Shown: positions 43,770 through 53,290, counted from the stretch's first letter. The stretch is DNA of 64,000 nucleotides from Streptomyces coacervatus (GCF_029223485.1 NZ_JARHTP010000023.1:1-64000), one strand, 5' to 3'. Translations and numbers: made by a program. Notes: a model not told the origin generated them from the sequence alone.

Positions 43770-44732
43770 TCAGTAGCGGCCGCCCTCCGGGGTGGGCAGG
43801 GCGTCCAGCTCGGTCAGGTCCGACGCGCTGAGCTCCACGTCCGCAGCGCCCGCATTGTCGAGCAGGTACTTCGGGGTCTTGGTCCCGGGAATCGGGATGA
43901 CGTGCTCGCCTCGGGTCAGCACCCAGGCGAGCGCGACCTGCGCCGGACTGGCGCCGATCCGCTCGGCGATCTCCCGCACCTTGCCGACGAGGGCAAGGTT
44001 GGTGCGCAGCGCCGCCTGCTGGAAGCGGGGCAGCGCACGGCGGAAGTCGTCGGCCGGCAGGTCGTCGAAGGAGGCGAACCGGCCGGTGAGGAAGCCTCTG
44101 CCCAGAGGCGAGTACGGCAGGAAGGCGATGCCCTGCTGCCGGCAGTACGGCAGCACCTCGTCCAGCCAGTCGCGGGTCCACAGCGACAGCTCGGACTGGA
44201 CCGAGGTCACCGGGTGAATGGACTGGGCCCGCTTGATCTGCTCGACCGTGACCTCGGACAGGCCGATGTGCCGGGCCTTGCCCGCTGCCACCGTCTCGGC
44301 GAGGGCTCCCCAGGTCTCCTCGATCGGTACGTCGGGGTCCACTCGGTGCAGCTGGTAGAGGTCGACGTGGTCGGTGCCGAGCCGCGCCAGGCTCTCGTCG
44401 ATCGAGAGCCGTACGTGTTCGGGGCGGCCGTCGGGGCCCCGGACGGGCCTGCCCTCGGAGTCCCGGGAGAGCAGGCCGACCTTGGTGGCCAGCACCGCGC
44501 GGTCGCGGCGGTCCCTGAGCGCCCGGCCGACCAGTTCCTCGTTGGTGAGCGGGCCGTACACGTCCGCCGTGTCGATCAGGGTCATGCCGAGGTCGAGGGC
44601 CTGGTGGATCACCGCGACGGAGGTGGCGTCGTCGCGTGGGGTTTTCGTGTCGTAGGCATGGGTCATGCCCATGCAGCCCAGGCCCAGGACGCCGAGCTCG
44701 GGGCCGCCGGGGCCCAGTGTGGTGGTACGCAT
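43770..44732 (-). CDS. Aldo/keto reductase
   Basis: This 320-residue AKR TIM barrel has catalytic Asp and Tyr in LIDTADVYGP, Lys in LATKVGLLSR and His in YQLHRVDPD; NADPH-binding residues follow at PIPGTKTPKYL. Typical of AKR11/13-type bacterial reductases. ATG at 44732 begins MRTTTLGPGG; the longer frame is not supported. It is separated by 20 bp from the upstream CMD gene and is probably in one operon with it. Confidence 0.9.
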   Translation of the reverse strand: MRTTTLGPGGPELGVLGLGCMGMTHAYDTKTPRDDATSVAVIHQALDLGMTLIDTADVYGPLTNEELVGRALRDRRDRAVLATKVGLLSRDSEGRPVRGPDGRPEHVRLSIDESLARLGTDHVDLYQLHRVDPDVPIEETWGALAETVAAGKARHIGLSEVTVEQIKRAQSIHPVTSVQSELSLWTRDWLDEVLPYCRQQGIAFLPYSPLGRGFLTGRFASFDDLPADDFRRALPRFQQAALRTNLALVGKVREIAERIGASPAQVALAWVLTRGEHVIPIPGTKTPKYLLDNAGAADVELSASDLTELDALPTPEGGRY

Positions 44733-44752
44733 GACTGTTGCTCGGCCTCCTG

Positions 44753-45082
44753 CTAGCCGTTGTCCTGGTGTTCGACGATGTCCTTGAGCTGGGTGATTGC
44801 GCTCATCGCGCTGGGCCATCCGGCGTAGAAGGCCAGGTGGGTGATGGCCTCGACCAGTTCGTCCTTGGTGAGTCCGTTCTCCAAGGCCCGGCGCAGGTGG
44901 TTGCCAAGCTGCTCGGGGCGGTACAGGGCCGCGAGGGTGGTGACGGTGATCAGGCTGCGGTCGCGGGGGGACAGGCCCGGACGCTCCCAGATGTCCCCGA
45001 ACAGCACGTCGTCGGTCAGCTCGACCAGCTTCGGGGCGAAGGCGCCGAGTGCCTTCTGGGCGGGGGTCGGCTCGTCTGCCAT
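44753..45082 (-). CDS. Carboxymuconolactone decarboxylase family protein
   Basis: This 109-residue single-domain CMD protein has FGDIWERPGLSPRDRSLITV, LGNHLRRALENGLTKDELVE and ITHLAFYAGWPSAMSA, matching the decarboxylase-type (no CxxC) subgroup. Close relatives often accompany aldo/keto reductases and NADPH-dependent reductases in small operons induced by electrophiles. It lies 20 bp upstream of the AKR gene. Confidence 0.88.
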   Translation of the reverse strand: MADEPTPAQKALGAFAPKLVELTDDVLFGDIWERPGLSPRDRSLITVTTLAALYRPEQLGNHLRRALENGLTKDELVEAITHLAFYAGWPSAMSAITQLKDIVEHQDNG

Positions 45083-45152
45083 GTGTGAGCTCCTTGGATC
45101 ATGCGCGCCACTTCTGTGGGGGAAGGGCGCCTGCGCTCGTGGGAGATTCGGG

Positions 45153-46139
45153 TCAGAGGTTGATCAGTTGGCTCATCTCCGCTTCGAGGCGGTCGCCCGC
45201 GGCCGGAGTGAGGCGGTTGAGCTTGTCGAGCTGGTCAGCGGTCAGCTCCACCCCGTCTGCGGCGGTGTTCTCCTCGACACGGGAGACTCGCTTGGTGCCC
45301 GGTATGGGGACGATGTCGTCGCCCTGCGCCAGCAGCCAGGCCAGGGCCACCTGCGCCGGGGTGGCACCCACCTCCGTGGCCACCGCCTCCACCTCGTCGA
45401 CGAGCGCCAGGTTGCGCCGGAAGTTCTCCTCGGTGAAGCGCGGGTTGGTCAGGCGCCTGTCGGTGGCGTCGAACTGGTCGGTGGAGCGGATCTTGCCGGT
45501 CAGGAAGCCGCGGCCGATCGGCGCCCACGGGACGAGGCCGATGCCGAGTTCCCGCAGCAGGGGCAGGATCTCCGCCTCGACGTCCCTCGTCCACAGGGAG
45601 TACTCCGTCTGCAGGGCGGCGACGGGATGGACGGCGTGGGCTCGGCGGATCGTGCCGGGGCCGGCCTCGGACAGTCCGATGTGGCGGATCTTGCCCTGGG
45701 TGACGAGCTCGGCGAGGGCACCCACCGTCTCCTCGATCGGCGTGTTCGGGTCGACCCGGTGCTGGTAGTACAGGTCGATGTGGTCGGTGCCGAGCCGCCT
45801 GAGGGAGCCCTCGACCGCTGCCCGCACGTTCGCCGGACTGCTGTCGGCCGTGCCGCGCACGGCGTCGCCACCGGCGGTGTGCGAGACCAGGCCGAACTTC
45901 GTCGCCAGTACGACGTGGTCCCGGCGGCCCCGGACGGCCCGTCCGACAAGCTCCTCGTTGACGAAGGGCCCGTAGATCTCGGCCGTGTCGATGAGGGTGA
46001 CACCCAGATCGAGGGCGCGGTGGATGGTGCGGATGGACTCGGCGTCGTCCGTGCCGTGGCCGGTGTAGACGCCGCTCATCCCCATCGCGCCCAGACCGAT
46101 CCGGGAAACGTCCAAATTGCCTAGCTTGATGTGCTTCAC
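45153..46139 (-). CDS. Aldo/keto reductase
   Basis: This 328-residue AKR has LIDTAEIYGP (Asp and Tyr), LATKFGLVSH (Lys), YYQHRVDPN (His) and IPIPGTKRVSR. It starts with GTG (MKHIKLGNLDVSRIGLGAMG). It resembles the reductase at 43770 and may be its duplicate, with about 70 bp between it and the CMD gene. The upstream region holds the conserved TGTGACAGGGCACCCCA element in front of the divergent MmyB-type regulator, so it is probably controlled by that protein. Confidence 0.9.
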   Translation of the reverse strand: MKHIKLGNLDVSRIGLGAMGMSGVYTGHGTDDAESIRTIHRALDLGVTLIDTAEIYGPFVNEELVGRAVRGRRDHVVLATKFGLVSHTAGGDAVRGTADSSPANVRAAVEGSLRRLGTDHIDLYYQHRVDPNTPIEETVGALAELVTQGKIRHIGLSEAGPGTIRRAHAVHPVAALQTEYSLWTRDVEAEILPLLRELGIGLVPWAPIGRGFLTGKIRSTDQFDATDRRLTNPRFTEENFRRNLALVDEVEAVATEVGATPAQVALAWLLAQGDDIVPIPGTKRVSRVEENTAADGVELTADQLDKLNRLTPAAGDRLEAEMSQLINL

Positions 46140-46311
46140 GGTTACCGATTCCTTCGTTGGCGGAACGCTCGCGGATGCTTTCGTGCTCCGTTCCGGCGCT
46201 CACGTACGTGTCAGGACCGGCGTAGCAAGGAGTCCGGACCATGGGGTCGACGAAACAGAGATCCGCTACGTGATTCAGCCTGCCTGCCCGGTGCTCCGCG
46301 TGGCAGGCCGC

Positions 46312-46385
46312 GTCGTGCCGGGCAGTGACGTTCCGTGCTGTGACAGGGCACCCCACGAGGCTGCCAGGCAGGTCACAGGCCCGGC
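46312..46385 (+). promoter_or_regulatory. Conserved operator-like element, copy 1
   Basis: Copy 1 lies between the aldo/keto reductase and the MmyB-type regulator. Core TGTGACAGGGCACCCCAC is at 46339-46356. Its left 44 bases (46312-46355) match 41 of 44 to copy 2, and the 47 bases from 46339 match 40 of 47 to copy 3. TGTGAC (46339-46344) pairs with GTCACA (46372-46377), and CTGCC-A-GGCAG (46361-46371) is a smaller dyad. The likely ligand is the adjacent XRE/MmyB regulator. Confidence 0.6.
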
Positions 46386-46397
46386 AGACTGGACGGT

Positions 46398-47366
46398 ATG
46401 ACACGTGAGCAGCAGCCTGCCGGTGGTGGCACCGAACTGGGGCGTTACCTGCGGGCCCGCCGGGCCCAGGTGACCCCCGCCGAGGCGGGGCTGTCCCCCG
46501 GCGCCGGACTGCGCCGCACCCCGGGGCTGCGCCGCGAGGAGCTGGCGACCCTGGCCGGGGTCAGCATCGACTACTACGCCCGGCTGGAGCGCGGCAAGGA
46601 GACCCGCCCCAGCGCGTCGGTCGTCGACGCCCTGGCCCGCGTCCTGCTGCTGACCGAGGACGAACACGAGCACCTGCGCAGCCTCGCCGTCCGTGCCGCC
46701 CGGACAGCGCCCGAACCTCCCGTCGCACCCAGCAGGACCGTGCGGCCCGGTGTCACGCTGATGCTGGAGAGCCTTCGTCCGGGCCCCGCGTATGTCGCCA
46801 GCCGCACCAACGACCTGCTGGCCTGGAACCCCGGCGGGCTGGCGTTGTTCGCGGGTATCGAGGACTGGCCGGTCAAGCAGCGCAACCTCGCCCGCTACGC
46901 CTTCCTCCACCCCACCGCGCGCGAGCTCTTCGACGACTGGGAGCACACCCTGCGCGGCTGCGTCGCCCGCCTGCGCGCCCTGGCCGGCACCGACCCCGAC
47001 GCGCCCGACCTGGCTGCGCTCGTCGGTGAACTCCTGCTCAAGAGCCCGGAGTTCGCCCGCTTGTGGGAGCGCTACGAGGTCAGGGCGCATGCGTTCGGCC
47101 GCAAGACCTACCACCACCCCGGCGTCGGGACCTTCACGCTCGGCTACCAGGGGATGCAGATGGAGGGCACCCCCGGTCATCGCCTGGTCACCTACCACGC
47201 CGAGCCCGGGACCCCTGCCCATGACGCGCTCGTCCTCCTGGACCTGACCGCGCAGAAGCCGGCCGGGCGCGACACCCGGCCGCCCCAGGGGGCAGGGCCG
47301 GCGGCCACATCGGACGAGGCACCCTCTTCTTCGCCCAGGCACGGTGCGTCGGGACAGGAGGAGTGA
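46398..47366 (+). CDS. XRE-family regulator with MmyB-like ligand domain (copy 2)
   Basis: This 322-residue paralogue of the regulator at 41764 has the HTH region LGRYLRARRAQVTPAEAGLS and GLRREELATLAGVSIDYYARL, then a MmyB-like domain (LMLESLRPGPAYVASRTNDL, YHHPGVGTFTLGYQGMQMEG). The last 50 residues are a polar tail. It is divergent from the aldo/keto reductase with copy 1 of the operator element between, which strongly suggests that it autoregulates and represses the reductase until a ligand binds. Confidence 0.9.
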   Translation: MTREQQPAGGGTELGRYLRARRAQVTPAEAGLSPGAGLRRTPGLRREELATLAGVSIDYYARLERGKETRPSASVVDALARVLLLTEDEHEHLRSLAVRAARTAPEPPVAPSRTVRPGVTLMLESLRPGPAYVASRTNDLLAWNPGGLALFAGIEDWPVKQRNLARYAFLHPTARELFDDWEHTLRGCVARLRALAGTDPDAPDLAALVGELLLKSPEFARLWERYEVRAHAFGRKTYHHPGVGTFTLGYQGMQMEGTPGHRLVTYHAEPGTPAHDALVLLDLTAQKPAGRDTRPPQGAGPAATSDEAPSSSPRHGASGQEE

Positions 47367-47417
47367 GTGCTCCGGTCCGCATGACACCGTCGTCGCGGCA
47401 TCGGCGTACCCCCGCAC

Positions 47418-48554
47418 TCACACGGCCTGGTCCCAGTGGTGGCCCTCCCAGAGGATCAGCGCGAGCAGCACCAGGAGCGCGGACACGAGTGCCGCCGCTC
47501 CGCTGAGGTGCAGCGCGGCAGGAGGTGCAACGGCGGCGACGGCGAGTGCGGCCCACAGCCGGGCCTGTGGCCAGGCACCGGCGAGCGTGCGGTGGAAACA
47601 GGCAAGCCCGGCCAGGTACAGGGAGATACCGAGCGGCAGGAGCAGGGCCGGAACACCGTGCGACGCATGGTGGAACTCGTCGATGGACTTCTCCATCCCG
47701 ACCGACGCGACCGCGATGCCGAAAACGATCACGAAGTACGAGTACCCGAAGGAGTAGACGGCGACCCGGGGCCGCCGGTCCGCCGGGACCCGTTCGAGGC
47801 GGGCCTCGCTCTCGCGCTCCTCACGGCCGAAGTAGAGCCACCACATCGCCGCACTCAGCGCCAGTACGAGAAGCGCACCCGTGATCATCGTGGTCACCTC
47901 GCTCTCCTCCGAGGCCACGGCTCCCACCTCGGCGATCGACTCGCCGAGCACGATGATCACGGCGAGTCCGTGTCGCTCCACGAAGTGTCCGACCCCCACG
48001 GTGAACTCGCCGACCCCGGTGACGATGGGCGTCGCCAGCACCATGGCCAGGGCCAGCAGCCACAGCCAGGGCCGTACATCCGGCGGCACCAGCCCGGCGG
48101 CCAGGACGACGAGGGCCATGACCACGTTCAGCGGTCCGACGCGCAGGATGCCGCGATGCCCCGACGTGCCGATGAACCCGACGAGGTGGATGACGACCAC
48201 GAGGAGGTAGCTCGCGCCGAACAGCCAAGCCCACGGGCCGCGTTCGGTCACCTTCGGCACGGTGATCGACATGACGAAGAACCCCGCCGTGCCGGTCAGG
48301 AGGAGCAGTCGGGGGCCGGTGCGGTCCAGGTCGAGCGTGTTGGTCAGCCAGGCGTAGCCCCCGTACATCCACCAGATGATCGACAGCAGCGTGACCACCC
48401 GGCCGAGGCCGACGAGCGTCGGAGACTCGTTGAGCACTGACGCGACCTGCGTGATCGTGAAGACGAAGACCAGGTCGAAGAAGAGCTCCAGCGGCCGGAC
48501 GGACTCCACAGTGCCCTGGTCCGCCGCGCCGGGCTCGATTCCCTCATCGGTCAC
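47418..48554 (-). CDS. Low-temperature-requirement A (LtrA) membrane protein
   Basis: This 378-residue LtrA-family protein has about ten hydrophobic segments and starts with RPLELFFDLVFVFTITQVAS, the family signature. ERHGLAVIIVLGESIAEVGA in the middle is the most conserved block. Function is poorly defined; LtrA was named for cold growth in Listeria. GTG start. It lies convergent to the MmyB-type regulator with only 51 bp between. Confidence 0.88.
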   Translation of the reverse strand: MTDEGIEPGAADQGTVESVRPLELFFDLVFVFTITQVASVLNESPTLVGLGRVVTLLSIIWWMYGGYAWLTNTLDLDRTGPRLLLLTGTAGFFVMSITVPKVTERGPWAWLFGASYLLVVVIHLVGFIGTSGHRGILRVGPLNVVMALVVLAAGLVPPDVRPWLWLLALAMVLATPIVTGVGEFTVGVGHFVERHGLAVIIVLGESIAEVGAVASEESEVTTMITGALLVLALSAAMWWLYFGREERESEARLERVPADRRPRVAVYSFGYSYFVIVFGIAVASVGMEKSIDEFHHASHGVPALLLPLGISLYLAGLACFHRTLAGAWPQARLWAALAVAAVAPPAALHLSGAAALVSALLVLLALILWEGHHWDQAV

Positions 48555-48741
48555 GGCGGCGATTGTGCCAACGCGAGCGCCGACACACCGGTCGGCCGGG
48601 GCGTCGCCCGCGTGTCACCGGTCCCGAACTGCTGACGGGGAGCATTTCCCGGTCCACCACGCCCTCCACTGAGCCTGAACTGTGTTGCTCACACGACCAG
48701 TCGTCCAGTCTTCCGAAGCTGTGGCCTCAGGAGTGCACATC

Positions 48742-48785
48742 TGGGGTGCCCTGTCACACCACGGAACATCACTGCCTGGCACGAC
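48742..48785 (-). promoter_or_regulatory. Conserved operator-like element, copy 2
   Basis: The minus strand carries the core TGTGACAGGGCACCCCA (48742-48758) and matches copy 1 at 41 of 44 positions. It lies 42 bases upstream of the FMN-binding lipoprotein start, in inverted orientation relative to copy 1, so the two copies bracket the regulator and LtrA genes. The rest of 48555-48826 shows no gene. Confidence 0.55.
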
Positions 48786-48826
48786 ACGGCGTTCCACACG
48801 GCGGCCGAAACCAACAGGCTGAAGGC

Positions 48827-49230
48827 ATGTCGGCCCTGAAGGAGAAGATCGCGACCGCGACCGTGCTGGGGCTCTCTGTCTCCGCGTCGGTCGCCGGGTG
48901 CGCGAACACGGACACCGATGCCACGGGATCAAGCAGGAGTCCCATGTACAAGAACGGCGACTACAGCGCGACCGGGCAGTACGGAAGCGGTCCGTCGAGC
49001 ATCACCGTGTCACCCTCGACGACGGGGCGATCACCTCGGTCGCCGTCACCCCGCACGCGACGGATCCGACCTCGCGCGACTACCAGGAGCGCTTCGCCGA
49101 CGCGGTCCCACGGCTCGTCGTCGGCAAGGCCATCGACGACGTGCATCTGGACCACATCGCCGGTTCGAGCCTCACCCCCGACGGGTTCAACGCCGCGCTC
49201 GGGCGGATCAAGGACGAGGCCGCCGGCTGA
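48827..49230 (+). pseudogene. FMN-binding-domain lipoprotein with one frameshift
   Basis: The first frame gives MSALKEKIATATVLGLSVSA followed by a lipobox (SASVAGC) and MYKNGDYSATGQYGSGP. The second frame, entered at about 49009 by loss of one base, gives VTLDDGAITSVAVTPHATDP and SSLTPDGFNAALGRIKDEAAG. Together these make an FMN-binding (RnfG/NqrC-like, PF04205) domain with the S/T-x-T/D-like flavin attachment region near SSLTPDGF. It lies directly upstream of the aldehyde oxidoreductase operon and would be an extracytoplasmic electron carrier. Confidence 0.72.
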
Positions 49231-49300
49231 CCCGCAGTACGCAGTACGCGACGAGTAGCACCCCCATCTTCCCCCCAGCAGCAAAGACGAGAGAGTGGGC

Positions 49301-49942
49301 ATGTCTACCGAGCTTCCCAATTCGCCTCCTCCCCCCGCAGAGCCCTCACAAGCACCCTCGCGCCGTACTTTCATCGCGGCGTCCACCGCCGTCGGCGGCG
49401 CGGTCGCGGCGGGCGCCCTGGTCGCGGGACCGGCCCCGCTGGGCGCCCAGGACGCTGTCGCCGCCGACGGGCCGCCCAACGGCGAGGTCTCGCTGACCGT
49501 CAACGGAAAGCGGCACACCCTCACGATCGACAACCGGACCTCCCTCCTCGATCTGGTGCGCGAACATCTCGGACTCACCGGCTCGAAGAAGGGCTGCAAC
49601 GCCGGTGCGTGCGGGGCATGCACGGTTCTGGTGGACGGCCGCCGGGTCAACTCCTGCCTGACGCTGGCGGTCCGCCTCAATGGTGCCGAGGTCACCACGA
49701 TCGAGGGTCTCGCCCGGGGCGACCGACTGCATCCCCTGCAGGAGGCGTTCGTCGAGCAGGACGCCTTCCAGTGCGGCTTCTGCACCCCGGGCCAGATCAT
49801 GTCCGGCGTCGCCTGCATCGACGAGGGCCACACCCGCTCCGCCGACGAGATCCGGGAGTGGATGAGCGGCAACATCTGCCGCTGCGGCTGCTACGTCAAG
49901 ATCGTGCGGGCGGTCGAACAGGCCGCCGCGGGCGGGAAGTGA
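49301..49942 (+). CDS. Tat-exported [2Fe-2S] subunit of aldehyde oxidoreductase (PaoA-like)
   Basis: This 213-residue subunit has a Tat signal (SRRTFIAASTAVGGAVAAGA), a plant-type ferredoxin domain with CNAGACGACTVLVDG plus the fourth Cys in VNSCLTL, and the second cluster domain with FQCGFCTPGQI and NICRCGCYVKI. This is the arrangement of the xanthine oxidase family small subunit and most like PaoA (YagT). It passes electrons between molybdenum and FAD outside the cytoplasm. ATG 49301 lies just after GAGAG; a GTG at 49295 is also in frame. First gene of an operon. Confidence 0.88.
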   Translation: MSTELPNSPPPPAEPSQAPSRRTFIAASTAVGGAVAAGALVAGPAPLGAQDAVAADGPPNGEVSLTVNGKRHTLTIDNRTSLLDLVREHLGLTGSKKGCNAGACGACTVLVDGRRVNSCLTLAVRLNGAEVTTIEGLARGDRLHPLQEAFVEQDAFQCGFCTPGQIMSGVACIDEGHTRSADEIREWMSGNICRCGCYVKIVRAVEQAAAGGK

Positions 49943-49948
49943 GAGCCC

Positions 49949-50932
49949 ATGCATCCCTTCTCGTACACGAAGGCCGCCGACACCCGTGAAGCCCTCAACG
50001 CGGGCCGCAGCGGGGGCCGTTACATAGCCGGCGGCACCACTTTGGTCGACCTGATGCGGGAGACGGTCGAGCGCCCCGGCACGCTGGTGGACATCAGTGC
50101 CCTGCCCCTGCGCCAGATCACGGTCACCGAGCGCGGAGGCCTCAGGATCGGCGCGCTGGTGCGGATGGGTGAGGCCGCCGCGCACCCGAAGGTGCGCACC
50201 ACCTACTCGGTGATCTCGCAGGCGCTGGAGCTGAGCGCGTCGGCTCAGCTGCGCAACATGGCCACTATCGGCGGCAACATCATGCAGCGCACCCGCTGCA
50301 CGTACTTCCGGGATGTGACCGCCGCCTGCAACAAGCGCGAGCCCGGCTCCGGTTGCGCCGCGCTGGAGGGCTTCAACCGCAGCCACGCGATCCTGGGCAC
50401 CTCCGACCAGTGCGTGGCCACCCACCCCTCCGATGTCGCCGTCGCCTTCGCGGCGCTGGAGGCGACCGTGCATCTGCTGGGCCCGGACGGAAAGGAACGG
50501 AGCGTCGCCTTCGCCGACTTCCTGTTGCAGCCGGGTAGTACCCCGAACCGTGAACAGGCCATTCGGACAGGCGAGTTGATCACCGCGGTGGAGGTCCCGG
50601 CCCTGCCCCGTCCGCTCAGGTCCGGCTACCTGAAGGTCCGTGACCGGCAGTCGTACGAGTTCGCCCTGACGTCGGCGGCCGTCGCCCTCCATATCCGTGG
50701 TGGGGTGATCCGCGAGGCGAAGGTCGCGGCGGGAGGAGTCGGCACCGTGCCGTGGAAGCTGCCGAAGGTCGAGCAGCACCTCATCGGCGAACGCCCCTCG
50801 GCCAGTCTGTGGACCGCGGCGGCCGAGCAGGCCTCGGACGGAGCCCACCCCCTTCAACACAACGGCTTCAAGGTCGAGTTGCTCAAACGGACCGTCGAAC
50901 GCCAACTGCGCATCGTAGGAGGCGACGCATGA
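49949..50932 (+). CDS. FAD/[4Fe-4S] subunit of aldehyde oxidoreductase (PaoB-like)
   Basis: This 327-residue subunit of the CO dehydrogenase flavoprotein/xanthine dehydrogenase FAD domain has YIAGGTTLVDLMRETVERPG and NMATIGGNIMQRTRC. The insert CTYFRDVTAACNKREPGSGC with a later Cys (GTSDQC) resembles the PaoB insert holding a [4Fe-4S] cluster. It sits 6 bases after the small subunit and overlaps the large subunit by 4 bp. It lacks a signal and should be co-exported as part of the folded complex through Tat. Confidence 0.88.
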   Translation: MHPFSYTKAADTREALNAGRSGGRYIAGGTTLVDLMRETVERPGTLVDISALPLRQITVTERGGLRIGALVRMGEAAAHPKVRTTYSVISQALELSASAQLRNMATIGGNIMQRTRCTYFRDVTAACNKREPGSGCAALEGFNRSHAILGTSDQCVATHPSDVAVAFAALEATVHLLGPDGKERSVAFADFLLQPGSTPNREQAIRTGELITAVEVPALPRPLRSGYLKVRDRQSYEFALTSAAVALHIRGGVIREAKVAAGGVGTVPWKLPKVEQHLIGERPSASLWTAAAEQASDGAHPLQHNGFKVELLKRTVERQLRIVGGDA

Positions 50933-53166
50933 GCCCCCAACCGCAAGCCGCCGTCGGCGCCCCGCTGTCGCGGGTCGACGGCCGCCTCAAAGTCACCGGC
51001 CAGGCCGACTACGCCGCCGACCGCCCCCAAGCTCGAACAACCTCGCTCGGGGGGACCCCCATCATCCAAGGCGTGGTCCACGCGGTCGTCGTCGACAGCA
51101 GCATCGCCGTCGGGCGGATCACCGCGATCGACACGACCGCCGCCGAGGCCCAGCCAGGCGTCCTGAGGGTCATCACCCACCTCAACGCCCCGACCTTGCC
51201 GTACCGGGACAACGCCGGCTCCAACAACCCGCCCGGCAGGCGGCTTCGGGTCTTCCAGGACGACCGGGTCCTCTTCCACGGCCAGCCCGTCGCCGTCGCC
51301 GTGGCCACGACCCTGGAGGCCGCGCAGCACGCGGCGAGCCTGGTCCAGGTGACCTACGACGCCCAGGACTCGTCGACCGACATCAGCGCCCCGGACAACC
51401 CGACGAACACGCCCCAGACCTACACGCGCGGTGACGCCCAGACGGCCCTGGCCTCCGCCGCCGTACGGCTGGAGATGACGTACCGGCCGGCCCGCAACCA
51501 CCACAACCCGATGGAGCCGCACGCCACCACCGCCCGCTGGGACGGTGACCAGCTCACCGTCTGGGACAAGACGCAGTGGGTCATCGGTGGCACGCAGACC
51601 GAACTCGCCGCCGTGTTCGGGATCCCGGTTGCGTCGGTGCGGGTCATCGCGCCATTCGTCGGCGGGGGGTTCGGCAGTGGACTGCGCACCTGGCCGCATG
51701 TCACGGTCGCCGCGCTGGCCGCGCGGGAGACGGGCCGGCCCGTCAAGCTCGTACTGACGCGCAGGCAGCAGTACTTCGGGGCGGGCTACCGGCCCGCCTA
51801 CGAGTACGCGGTGCGCCTGGGCAGTGACGGCAACGGGCGCGTGACCGCCATGACCCACGACATCCGGTCCGAGACCTCCACTTACGAGAACTTCGCGGAA
51901 CGCGGCATCCTGCCCCTGGGGCAGACCCTCTACAACACGCCCAACGTCAGCCAGACGTACCGGACCGTGCCGCTGGACGTGAACACCCCGGTGGCCATGC
52001 GCGGCCCCGGCTTCGCCACCGCCGCGTACGCCATCGAGTCCGCGATGGACGAACTCGCCCATGAACTCGGCATCGACCCGATCGAGTTGAGACTGCGCAA
52101 CGAACCGGAGGCGGACCCCTCCAACGGGCAGGCGTTCTCCACTCGTCGGCTGCGTGACTGCTACACGACCGGCGCCCGCGAGTTCGGGTGGAGCGCTCGC
52201 AACCCCACGCCCCGCTCGACCCGCGACGGCGACTGGCTGATCGGGACGGGAATGGCCACGGGGATGTACCACACCCTGCGTGCCGCCGCTCAGGCATCGG
52301 TGCGGCTGGACGCCGACGGCACCGCCCTGGTCCAGTCCGCCACGATCGACATGGGCCCGGGCACCTACACCTCCATGACCCAGGTCGCCGCCGACGGCCT
52401 CGGCCTGCCCATGCGCAGGGTGACCTTCCGGCTCGGCGACTCCGTCATGCCGAACGCCCCCCTGCACGGCGGCTCCCTGACCATGGCCAGCGTCGGCTCC
52501 GCCGTCCAGAACGGCGCCGACCAGCTTCGGCAGCAGGCGATCCAACTCGCCGTAGGAGACGAGCAGTCACCCCTGTACGGCGCCGACGCCAACAGCGTCG
52601 TCGTACAGAGCGGGCGAATGTACGTGAGCGGTGATCCCTCTCGCGGGGAGACCTACGAGCGGCTGCTGGCCCGCAACAGCCGCGACAGCCTGGAGGTCCT
52701 CGGGTCCTACTCCCCGGCACAGTCGCGGTTCACCATCGACGCCTACGCCGCGGTGTTCGCCGAGGTCGCCGTGGACGCCCGGCTGGGCCTGGTGCGCGTG
52801 CGGCGGATGCTCGGCGTGTACGACGCAGGCCGGATCATCAGCCCGAAACTCGCCGACAGCCAGGCTCTCGGCGGCATGGTCGGCGGCATCGGCCAAGCCC
52901 TGTTGGAGCACACGGTCACCGACCACCGGGACGGGCGGATCGTCAACGCCAACCTGGCCGACTACCTGGTCCCGGTCAACGCCGACGTGCCCGACCTGCG
53001 GGCCATCTACCTCGACGGCGAGGACCGCGAGGCCGACCCGATCGGCGTCAAGGGCCTGGGCGAGGTGGTGCTGGTCGGCGTGGCACCGGCCATCGCCAAC
53101 GCGGTCTTCCACGCCACCGGCCGCCGCGTCCGCGACCTGCCCATCACCGCCGACGCCCTTCTCTGA
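50929..53166 (+). CDS. Molybdopterin-binding large subunit of aldehyde oxidoreductase (PaoC-like)
   Basis: This 745-residue molybdenum subunit of the xanthine oxidase family has PLSRVDGRLKVTGQADYAAD at the start, GGGFGSGLRTWPHVTVAALA (substrate/cofactor loop), AMRGPGFATAAYAIESAMDE (Mo site region), and the C-terminal KGLGEVVLVGVAPAIANAVF carrying the catalytic Glu in GEVV. It oxidises aldehydes to acids. ATGA overlap with the FAD subunit. Length and motif order are complete, so the complex is likely functional. Confidence 0.9.
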   Translation: MSPQPQAAVGAPLSRVDGRLKVTGQADYAADRPQARTTSLGGTPIIQGVVHAVVVDSSIAVGRITAIDTTAAEAQPGVLRVITHLNAPTLPYRDNAGSNNPPGRRLRVFQDDRVLFHGQPVAVAVATTLEAAQHAASLVQVTYDAQDSSTDISAPDNPTNTPQTYTRGDAQTALASAAVRLEMTYRPARNHHNPMEPHATTARWDGDQLTVWDKTQWVIGGTQTELAAVFGIPVASVRVIAPFVGGGFGSGLRTWPHVTVAALAARETGRPVKLVLTRRQQYFGAGYRPAYEYAVRLGSDGNGRVTAMTHDIRSETSTYENFAERGILPLGQTLYNTPNVSQTYRTVPLDVNTPVAMRGPGFATAAYAIESAMDELAHELGIDPIELRLRNEPEADPSNGQAFSTRRLRDCYTTGAREFGWSARNPTPRSTRDGDWLIGTGMATGMYHTLRAAAQASVRLDADGTALVQSATIDMGPGTYTSMTQVAADGLGLPMRRVTFRLGDSVMPNAPLHGGSLTMASVGSAVQNGADQLRQQAIQLAVGDEQSPLYGADANSVVVQSGRMYVSGDPSRGETYERLLARNSRDSLEVLGSYSPAQSRFTIDAYAAVFAEVAVDARLGLVRVRRMLGVYDAGRIISPKLADSQALGGMVGGIGQALLEHTVTDHRDGRIVNANLADYLVPVNADVPDLRAIYLDGEDREADPIGVKGLGEVVLVGVAPAIANAVFHATGRRVRDLPITADALL

Positions 53167-53219
53167 ACGGTCACCAGACTGTCCGGCAGCCGGACCACGC
53201 CCGGCACCGGACACCAGGT

Positions 53220-53256
53220 CCGCCGCCGCGGGCACCATCCCCCGGCGCGGCGGCGG
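53220..53256. terminator. GC-rich hairpin between large subunit and XdhC-like gene
   Basis: CCGCCGCCGCG (53220-53230) pairs with CGCGGCGGCGG (53246-53256). It lies 54 bases past the large-subunit stop and 34 before the XdhC-like start. It may attenuate expression of the maturation gene. Confidence 0.5.
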
Positions 53257-53290
53257 CCCGCCCACCCCCACGCCCAACGGAGACCTGTCC

